Assembly: GCA_034436375.1 (NCBI GenBank)
Contig: DAOTVS010000071.1
Coordinates: 1 to 11,394, forward strand
Direction of reading: 5' to 3'
Length of the DNA stretch: 11,394 nt
Source of the DNA: DAOTVS01 sp034436375
GTDB lineage: Bacteria > Chloroflexota > Anaerolineae > SpSt-313
The notes under the pieces: generated by a model
What the model was told of the DNA's origin: nothing
The model's database searches: none
What the model saw: only the letters and a program-made list of their open reading frames with translations
Position numbers and translations under genes: made by a program
Shown here: positions 6,401 to 11,394 of the stretch, in pieces
Numbering within the stretch: position 1 is the first letter of the stretch
Layout: the number at the start of each line of letters is the position of its first letter

Positions 6401-7057
6401 ATGGCAGAGGACAAAGCCGCAGTGCTGAAGGGTCTGCGCGAGAACGTCATCGATGGCGACCCCGACGAGGTGCGCCGGCTGGCGCAGGCGTGCGCCAATC
6501 TCGGCGTGGACCCGATGGAGGCCATCAACGAAGGGCTCATCCCGGGCATCATGGAAGTGGGCGAGCGTTTTGAGCGCAAAGAGTACTTCCTGCCTGAGCT
6601 GGTCATGGCCGCCGATGCGATGAAGAAGGGGATGGCGGTGCTGGAAGCGGCCATCACCGCCGCCGGGGGCAAGCGTGAGGCAGTGGCCACCGTTGTTCTG
6701 GGCACGGTCAAAGGCGATATCCATGATATCGGCAAGTCCATCGTCGGTGCGCTCCTCAGCGCCCACGGCTTTGATGTGATTGACCTTGGCGTTGATGTGC
6801 CGGCGGACAAGTTCATTCCGACAGCGGAAAAGGCAGGCGCGCAGATCATCGCCATGTCGTCTCTTTTGCCGACGACCATGCCCTATATGCAGCACGTCAT
6901 CGATGAGCTGACCAAGCGTGGCCTGCGCGACAAGATCAAGGTCATGGTCGGCGGGGCGCCCGTGACCCCGGCCTATGCCAAGCAGATCGGCGCCGACGGT
7001 TATGGCGATGATGCGATTGCCGCCGTGCGTGTGGCCCGCCAGCTGTTGGGTATGTAG
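6401..7057 (+). CDS. Corrinoid (B12)-binding methyl-carrier protein, MtbC/MtaC type
   Basis: A 218-residue protein starting at ATG 6401, with AAGGAG (6388-6393) 7 bases upstream. Residues 1-88 form the four-helix cap (B12-binding 2 domain, with GLIPGIMEVGERFERKEYFLPEL at about 45-67). Residues 93-218 form the Rossmann B12 domain. The cobalt-ligand motif is GDIHDIG (105-111) with H108 as lower axial ligand, followed by MSSLLPTT (152-159) and VGGAP (183-187), which bind the nucleotide tail. Such proteins carry a methyl group on Co(I)/Co(III) cobalamin between a substrate-specific MttB-type enzyme and a second methyltransferase. It is the only corrinoid protein in the window and lies directly ahead of mttB-like 2, so it is the probable partner of both MttB copies. 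A separate reductive activator is normally needed and is not seen here. Confidence 0.96.
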   Translation: MAEDKAAVLKGLRENVIDGDPDEVRRLAQACANLGVDPMEAINEGLIPGIMEVGERFERKEYFLPELVMAADAMKKGMAVLEAAITAAGGKREAVATVVLGTVKGDIHDIGKSIVGALLSAHGFDVIDLGVDVPADKFIPTAEKAGAQIIAMSSLLPTTMPYMQHVIDELTKRGLRDKIKVMVGGAPVTPAYAKQIGADGYGDDAIAAVRVARQLLGM

Positions 7058-7084
7058 ATCGAGGAGAGGCTTAGTCTTTGGATA

Positions 7085-7117
7085 GGGCTTCCAGAGCTTC
7101 TGAAACTGTGGAAGCCT
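7085..7117 (+). other. Intercistronic hairpin between the corrinoid and mttB2 genes
   Basis: Arms 7085-7093 and 7109-7117 form a 9-bp stem (one G-U pair) around a 15-base loop in the 79-bp gap. It has no T-run. It could limit read-through or protect the upstream mRNA, giving more corrinoid protein than methyltransferase. This is only a possibility. Confidence 0.35.
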
Positions 7118-7136
7118 GACTGCAGGGGAGGCTAAA

Positions 7137-8606
7137 ATGCCCAGAAGAGGCTATCGTGGCGGGATGCTCAAGTTCATCCGCGAGGACGATCTGGACCAGA
7201 TCCGCTTTGCCGTCATTGAACTGCTGGCAGAGGTCGGCGTGCGTATGGAATATCGCCCGGCCCTGGAATTGCTGGCCGATCACGGCGCCGAGGTTGACTG
7301 GGACAACTCGGTCGTCAAGATCAACGAGGGGCTGTTGAACCGGGCGTTGCTGACAGCGCCCAACCGCTTCACCCTCTATGGCAAGTCGCCCGAATACGAC
7401 GTCAAGGTGGACCTGGAGCGGGTCTATACCATCGGTGGCTCCTGCGCCCTCTCTGTGCTCGATCTCGATGGCCGGCGCCGGCCGGCCGTGCGCCAGGATC
7501 TGGTGGACCTTACCCGTCTGCTCGAGGAAATGCCCAACCTCGATATCATGCACCAGATTGTGGTGCCCAGCGATGTGCCCGAGCTGGGCTACGAGTTGGT
7601 CAACTTTGCCACCTGCTACTCGATCAGCAAGCGCAACTATTACTCGCAGGCTCAGAGCGCCGAGTCGGTGCGCGACCAGATCAAGATGGCGGCGATCTTC
7701 CAGGGCAGCGAGGAAGAGGTGCGTCGGCGGCCGACGTTCACCGAGGTCGTCTGCATGGTGAGCCCCCTGAAGCACGAGAAACAGAACTCCGAAGTGCTGA
7801 TGGAAGCAGCCAAGCACGGCATTCCGGTCTACATCGAAGTAGATGCCCTCTGCGGCGCCACGACCCCCGCCCCCATCGCCGGCACCCTGATCGAATCGGG
7901 CGCCAATGTGCTGGCCGGCGTCGTGCTGGCGCAGATGATCAACCCCGGTACGCCGTGCATCTATTCCATCGCCTCCGGCATCCTCGACATGGCCAACGGC
8001 CAATACTCGGGCGCTGCGCCTGAGACGACCCTCATCCATGCGGGCACGGCACAGGTGGCGCACATCTTTGGCCTGCCCTACCAGGGCGGCACCGGCATTG
8101 ATGCCAAGTTGCCCGATGCCCAGGCCGGTTACGAGCGCGCGCTGCAGGTGCTGACCAATATCCTGGCGGGCACCAATTTCGTGCACCTCTCCTACGGTAT
8201 GATGGAGCAGATGCTCCTGGCCAGCTATGAGCAGGTGCTGATCGATGAGGAGATCATCGCCGCCGCCTATCGCATCGCCCGAGGCTTTGAGGTCAACGAC
8301 TATACGCTCTCGCTGGACCTGATCCGGCGCGTGGGTCCACTGGGCGGGCACTTTCTTAGCCAAAAGGAAACCCGCGAATTCTACCGCAAGGACCGCTGGC
8401 TGCCCAACCTCTCCAACCGCGATCCCTGGGATGCCTGGCAGGCGGCCGGCGGCAAGGACATGCGCCAGTATGCCAACGAGCGCGCCCGCGCCATCCTGGC
8501 GCAAGACAAGCCGTGGGCCGTCTCCAGGGAGCAGGCCGACGAGATCGAGCGCATCTGCCAGGAGGGCGTCGCGCGCTCGCAAAAGCGCAAAGAACAGATG
8601 GAGTGA
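7137..8606 (+). CDS. MttB-superfamily (COG5598) corrinoid methyltransferase, non-pyrrolysine, copy 2
   Basis: A 489-residue cytoplasmic methyltransferase of the trimethylamine/betaine family. ATG 7137 follows GGGGAGG (7125-7131) at 5 bases. Family segments include VIELLAEVGVRMEYRPALELL (26-46), the glycine-rich YTIGGSCALS (97-106), CGATTPAPIAGTL (239-251), GTGIDAKLPDAQAGYE (318-333) and a conserved acidic C-terminal helix region. No in-frame TAG occurs, so no pyrrolysine. It is clearly homologous to the protein at 1182-2600 but well diverged: the motif regions align while most other positions differ, for example NYYSQAQS at 167-174. The two copies therefore probably differ in substrate or act on successive methyl groups. 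Its place directly after the corrinoid gene indicates that it loads that carrier. The substrate cannot be named from sequence. Confidence 0.94.
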   Translation: MPRRGYRGGMLKFIREDDLDQIRFAVIELLAEVGVRMEYRPALELLADHGAEVDWDNSVVKINEGLLNRALLTAPNRFTLYGKSPEYDVKVDLERVYTIGGSCALSVLDLDGRRRPAVRQDLVDLTRLLEEMPNLDIMHQIVVPSDVPELGYELVNFATCYSISKRNYYSQAQSAESVRDQIKMAAIFQGSEEEVRRRPTFTEVVCMVSPLKHEKQNSEVLMEAAKHGIPVYIEVDALCGATTPAPIAGTLIESGANVLAGVVLAQMINPGTPCIYSIASGILDMANGQYSGAAPETTLIHAGTAQVAHIFGLPYQGGTGIDAKLPDAQAGYERALQVLTNILAGTNFVHLSYGMMEQMLLASYEQVLIDEEIIAAAYRIARGFEVNDYTLSLDLIRRVGPLGGHFLSQKETREFYRKDRWLPNLSNRDPWDAWQAAGGKDMRQYANERARAILAQDKPWAVSREQADEIERICQEGVARSQKRKEQME

Positions 8607-8612
8607 GCCGCG

Positions 8613-9962
8613 ATGAGCAAACCAAATGAAACTGCAGTACAGCGCCGTTGGGATTGGCACTACCCGTTGATCGATCGTGCTGAGGGCATCTATCTTTGGG
8701 ATACTGAGGGCAAGCGCTATATCGATGGCTCGGGCGGCTCCTCGGTCGTGACCTCGATCGGGCACGGCGTGAAAGAGATCCCCGCCGCCATGGCTGCTCA
8801 GGCCGAAAAGTACTCGTTCTACCCGGCCCATACCTTCTCGAACCCCAAGCTGCTCGAGCTGGCCGATCTGATCGCAGATCTCGCCCCCGGCGAGTTGCGG
8901 CACAACTGCAAGACTTGGATGACCGTCACGGGCAGCGAGGCCACCGATGATGCGGCGCGCCTGGCGCGCCAGTACTGGGTGGTCAAGGGGCAGACGCAGA
9001 AGCATATGATCTTGGGCCGCTGGCAGGCTTTCCATGGCGACAACATCTTCGCCGTCGGCATATCGGGCCTGTCGGCGCGACGGCGCATCTACACGCCCAT
9101 GTTCCGCGATATGCCCAAGGTCCCGCCCGCCTTTTGCTACCGCTGTTATTTTGAGAAGACCTACCCCCAGTGTAACCTGCTGTGTGCGCGCGCGCTGGAG
9201 GATGCGATCTGCCAGGCGGGGCCGGAGAATGTGGCCGCCTTTATCGCCGAGCCGGTGGTGGGCTCGGCGCTGGCCTGCTGCCCCGCACCCGACGGCTATT
9301 TTCAGATCATCCGCGAGCTCTGCGACAAGTACGATGTGCTGTTCATTGTCGATGAAGTGATGACAGCCATGGGCCGCACGGGCAAGATGTGGGGCATCGA
9401 GCATTGGGGTGTGACACCTGATATCATCGCGACCGCCAAGGGCCTCACCGGCGGCTACTTCCCGGTGTCGGCCATCATCGCCCGCAACGATCTGTGGGAG
9501 ACCCTGCGCGCGGCAAACGCCCACTTTCGCGCCGGCCACACCCTCAACGCTTCGGTGATCGGTATGACGGCGGCCATCGAAACCATCCACTATATCCAGA
9601 AGCACAATCTGGTCGAGAATGCGCGCGTGGTGGGCGCCTATTTCCTGGAGCGGCTGCACGAGCTGTTGCAGTATCGCACCATCGGTGATGTACGGGGCAA
9701 GGGCATGATGGTCGGCTTTGAGTTCGTGACCGACAAGGCCACCAAAGCCACTTTCCCGCCCGAGCAGGAAACCTCGCGCCTCTTCTCTGAGATCACCTTT
9801 GAGCGCGGGCTAATCACCTACCCCTGCGCGGGCACGGTGCGCGGTGTGGCGGGCGATACGATCCTCATGGCCCCGCCGCTCACCACGACCAGGGAGCAGA
9901 TTGATGAGATTATGGCCATCTTGCATGACTCGATGAAGGCTTTTGAGGCCCGGGTGCTGTAA
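8613..9962 (+). CDS. Class III PLP-dependent aminotransferase with a four-cysteine insert
   Basis: A 449-residue PLP enzyme starting at ATG 8613, 6 bp after the mttB2 stop, using GGAG (8600-8603) inside the end of that gene, so the two are probably translationally coupled. Family landmarks: VTGSEATDDAARLAR (105-119, phosphate binding), DEVMTAMGRTG (247-257) with D247 against the pyridine nitrogen, and TAKGLTGGYFP (274-284) with K276 as Schiff-base lysine. RAGHTLNAS (306-314) is the usual HT region. A short segment at 175-191 has cysteines spaced CxxC-x8-CxxxC, which looks metal-binding. Class III enzymes transfer amino groups of omega-amino acids, beta-amino acids or amino alcohols to pyruvate or oxoglutarate. 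Here it may deaminate the demethylated product. The substrate is unassigned. Confidence 0.93.
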   Translation: MSKPNETAVQRRWDWHYPLIDRAEGIYLWDTEGKRYIDGSGGSSVVTSIGHGVKEIPAAMAAQAEKYSFYPAHTFSNPKLLELADLIADLAPGELRHNCKTWMTVTGSEATDDAARLARQYWVVKGQTQKHMILGRWQAFHGDNIFAVGISGLSARRRIYTPMFRDMPKVPPAFCYRCYFEKTYPQCNLLCARALEDAICQAGPENVAAFIAEPVVGSALACCPAPDGYFQIIRELCDKYDVLFIVDEVMTAMGRTGKMWGIEHWGVTPDIIATAKGLTGGYFPVSAIIARNDLWETLRAANAHFRAGHTLNASVIGMTAAIETIHYIQKHNLVENARVVGAYFLERLHELLQYRTIGDVRGKGMMVGFEFVTDKATKATFPPEQETSRLFSEITFERGLITYPCAGTVRGVAGDTILMAPPLTTTREQIDEIMAILHDSMKAFEARVL

Positions 9963-10009
9963 CCGGGGCGCTCGCTTCGCCGCTACCCGGCAACCCGCTT
10001 GAGGACTAG

Positions 10010-10074
10010 GGAGCAGGTGTTGGCGCCCGTTCTGCTGCCCCGCAGGCGGCAGAATGGGCGCCAACACCTGCTCC
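10010..10074 (+). terminator. 30-bp stem-loop after the aminotransferase gene
   Basis: Arms 10010-10039 and 10045-10074 pair over 30 positions around a 5-base loop (CCGCA). The only two non-Watson-Crick positions are G-U and U-G in the plus-strand RNA; they would be C-A mismatches in the minus-strand RNA. This favours function as plus-strand RNA. No T-run follows, so partial termination, 3'-end protection or processing is as likely as full termination. Confidence 0.6.
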
Positions 10075-10091
10075 ATACCCCTTATGGTCCT

Positions 10092-10134
10092 GGCCGGGCG
10101 GCTGCGGAGCCCATAGCCCGGCGGCCCCGCCGGG
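10092..10134 (+). other. GC-rich alternative hairpins before the epimerase gene
   Basis: CCCGGCGG (10117-10124) pairs with CCGCCGGG (10127-10134) in an 8-bp stem with a 2-base loop, or GCCGGGC (10093-10099) pairs with GCCCGGC (10116-10122). The two pairings compete for the same bases. Their role, if any, is unknown. Confidence 0.3.
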
Positions 10135-10170
10135 ATGTTTCCTGCGGATCATCTCTTGAGGAGCGTCGGT

Positions 10171-10995
10171 ATGAAGCTTTCTTTGGCCATCCAAACACCC
10201 GAAGTGGCGCCGTTGGTGCCGGTGGCCCTGCTCACGGGCACATTCGAGGAGAAACTGGCCAAGGCGGCGCGGCTGGGGGTGGAGGGGGTCGAGTTGATGG
10301 TCGCCGATCCCGCCCGGCTCGACGCGGCAGCTATCCGGCGCTCGTTGCAGGCCAGCGGCCTCCGGGCGGCGGCTATCGGCTCCGGCGCCGTCGCTTTCGC
10401 CACCGGTCTCACCCTGCTCCACGCTGATGCCTCCAGGGCGGCCCAGGCCGGGCAGCGCCTGCGCGACCTGATCGGCCTGGCGGCGGCGGTGGGCGCACCC
10501 CTCGTCACCATCGGCAGCTTCCGCGGACGGCTGGCTTCCGCGGGGGTGGGGGCGCGCGCGAGCCTGGTCTCCATCCTGCAGGATGCGGGGCAAGCGGCGG
10601 CCAGCCTGGGCGTGCGCCTGGCTCTCGAGCCCTTGAACCGCTACGAGGCCGATGTCCTCCATACGGCAGAGGAGGGGCTGGCTTTCCTGGCTGAGGTCGC
10701 CCACCCTGCCGTGGGCCTGCTGCTCGATACCTATCACGTCAATATCGAAGAGCGCTCTTGGAGCGAGCCCTTTCGCCGCCTCCTGGCCGCGGGCGCCCTC
10801 TGGCACGTCCATCTGGGAGACAACAATCGCCTGCCCCCAGGCCAGGGGCTGATCGATTTTCGTTCAATCGTGGGCGCCCTGCGCGAGGGCGGCTATGACG
10901 GCTATCTCTCCGCTGAATTGCTCGCCAGGCCCGACCCGGATACGGCCGCGGAGCAGACGGTGCGCTACATGCGGGGGCTGATGCATGGTTCGTAA
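10171..10995 (+). CDS. Sugar epimerase/isomerase-like TIM barrel (D-tagatose 3-epimerase type)
   Basis: A 274-residue protein of the AP-endonuclease-2/xylose-isomerase-like TIM-barrel superfamily. ATG 10171 has AGGAG (10159-10163) 7 bases upstream; an in-frame ATG at 10135 lacks one. The metal site matches ketose 3-epimerases: E153 in ALEPLNRYE, D186 and H189 in LLLDTYHVNIEE (183-194), H212 in WHVHLGDNNRLPPGQG (211-226) and E249 in SAELL. The DTYHVNIEE and HLGDNNRLPPG segments are hallmarks of the D-tagatose/D-psicose 3-epimerase group, which invert C3 of free keto sugars using Mn or Co. The superfamily also includes hydroxypyruvate isomerase and inosose enzymes, so the substrate is uncertain. 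It is last in the plus-strand run but separated by strong hairpins, so it may serve the pathway only loosely. Confidence 0.88.
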   Translation: MKLSLAIQTPEVAPLVPVALLTGTFEEKLAKAARLGVEGVELMVADPARLDAAAIRRSLQASGLRAAAIGSGAVAFATGLTLLHADASRAAQAGQRLRDLIGLAAAVGAPLVTIGSFRGRLASAGVGARASLVSILQDAGQAAASLGVRLALEPLNRYEADVLHTAEEGLAFLAEVAHPAVGLLLDTYHVNIEERSWSEPFRRLLAAGALWHVHLGDNNRLPPGQGLIDFRSIVGALREGGYDGYLSAELLARPDPDTAAEQTVRYMRGLMHGS

Positions 10996-11269
10996 TCCCC
11001 AATGCGTGATCTGTGAGTCCGCAATTCCTCGCCCCCAGTGATACGCCGCAAGGCTGCTTGTCACCGGCCTCACGCTTCGCGCTAACCCGGCCGCGCAGCA
11101 CATTACCCGGGCGTCCGAGCGGCTAGCTTAACTCACACTCTGGAAACCTTGAGAAATCCCCCGCTGCGCGTTAGAATGAAATAGGAGACGTTTGAATCTG
11201 TGGCGCCCGGGGGCGGCCAGGGGATGCATTCGCCCTGCCAGGCAGCGTATAGAGCCGAGGAGCAAGCCC
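10996..11269. other. 274-bp intergenic gap
   Basis: No gene, tRNA or recognised RNA is seen. Its second half carries a promoter (11149-11177) for the gene starting at 11270. A 19-base stretch (11073-11091) resembles one at 9973-9991. The bases between 11178 and 11257 would be the leader of the next gene. Confidence 0.6.
11149..11177 (+). promoter_or_regulatory. Sigma70/SigA-type promoter for the downstream partial gene
   Basis: TTGAGA (11149-11154), a 17-base spacer and TAGAAT (11172-11177), about 93 bp before the start codon. It lacks the exact 12-bp operator, so this unit appears to lie outside the GntR regulon. Confidence 0.68.
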
Positions 11270-11394
11270 ATGTGCATCTGTGAGTCGATCCCCATCCACG
11301 GCCGCTACCGGCTGGAGGAGCTCTTTCCCCGCTGGGTTCAACTGCGCATGGTCGCTCAGGTTGGCGACTGCTACCTGCAGCGTTGTATGGAGTG
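11270..11394 (+). CDS. Unknown protein, N-terminal 41 codons only
   Basis: The frame opens at ATG 11270 with AGGAG (11258-11262) 7 bases upstream and stays open to the window edge. It begins MCICESIPIHGRYRLEELFP and contains four cysteines (residues 2, 4, 34 and 39) in 41. There is no signal peptide or membrane helix in the visible part. The promoter at 11149-11177 and the good ribosome site support a real gene start. I do not recognise the family. The early CxC and later cysteines could bind metal, but too little is visible to say. Confidence 0.6.
   Translation, partial: MCICESIPIHGRYRLEELFPRWVQLRMVAQVGDCYLQRCME

Larger units (their letters stand above)
9963..10170 (+). other. 208-bp gap between the aminotransferase and epimerase genes
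   Basis: No gene is seen. It holds a 30-bp hairpin (10010-10074) and a GC-rich second hairpin region (10092-10134). No convincing promoter is visible before the epimerase-like gene, so that gene probably depends on read-through from the catabolic operon. Confidence 0.6.

Noticed and set aside
1182..8606. Pyrrolysine use in the MttB proteins
   Set aside because: Neither gene has an in-frame TAG; both run uninterrupted to a TGA stop at normal family length.
7071..9659. A very long open frame on the minus strand (862 codons) opposite mttB2 and the aminotransferase
   Set aside because: The plus strand encodes two clear enzyme families with good ribosome sites over the same bases. The antisense product has no recognisable domain and is a by-product of GC-rich codon use.
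11177..11188. Possible fourth operator (TGAAATAGGAGA) after the promoter at 11149-11177
   Set aside because: It matches the operator at only 9 of 12 positions, loses the TGTC-N4-GACA dyad and overlaps the -10 box instead of lying 12-15 bases beyond it.

Overview
The window is a high-GC bacterial catabolic locus built around corrinoid-dependent methyl transfer. It holds two MttB-superfamily methyltransferases without an in-frame amber codon, one MtbC/MtaC-type corrinoid protein and one uroporphyrinogen-decarboxylase (URO-D)-like protein. Alongside are an M24 creatinase/Xaa-Pro-type metallohydrolase, a zinc alcohol dehydrogenase, a class III aminotransferase and a sugar-epimerase-like TIM barrel, all under one GntR-type regulator. 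Strong AGGAG-type ribosome sites and TTGACA/TATAAT promoters indicate a bacterium. The gene set suggests an anaerobe using methylated amines; an uncultured Chloroflexota-like lineage is a guess from gene style only.

Layout: (1) 1-2600, minus strand, operon mttB-like 1 then URO-D-like (running off the left edge). (2) 2601-2964, a divergent control region with back-to-back promoters, each with the same 12-bp operator near its start site. (3) 2965-3903, plus strand, the GntR regulator, closed by a perfect 23-bp hairpin. (4) 3969-4022, a third promoter with the same operator, then a plus-strand run: M24 hydrolase, zinc dehydrogenase, corrinoid protein, mttB-like 2, aminotransferase, then after a long hairpin the epimerase-like gene (4049-10995). 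(5) 10996-11269, a non-coding gap with an unrelated-looking promoter, then the first 41 codons of an unknown cysteine-rich gene.

Proposed working model (inference): the GntR protein represses itself, the mttB1/URO-D operon and the long catabolic operon through TGTCATAGGACA sites, and releases them when an unknown N-methylated or related substrate is present. One or both MttB proteins demethylate it onto the corrinoid protein. The methyl group is passed on by a partner that may be the URO-D-like protein, although that protein lacks the usual zinc ligands. The hydrolase, dehydrogenase, aminotransferase and epimerase would process the remaining carbon skeleton. No reductive activator (RamA type) is present in the window. 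The true substrate cannot be read from the sequence.
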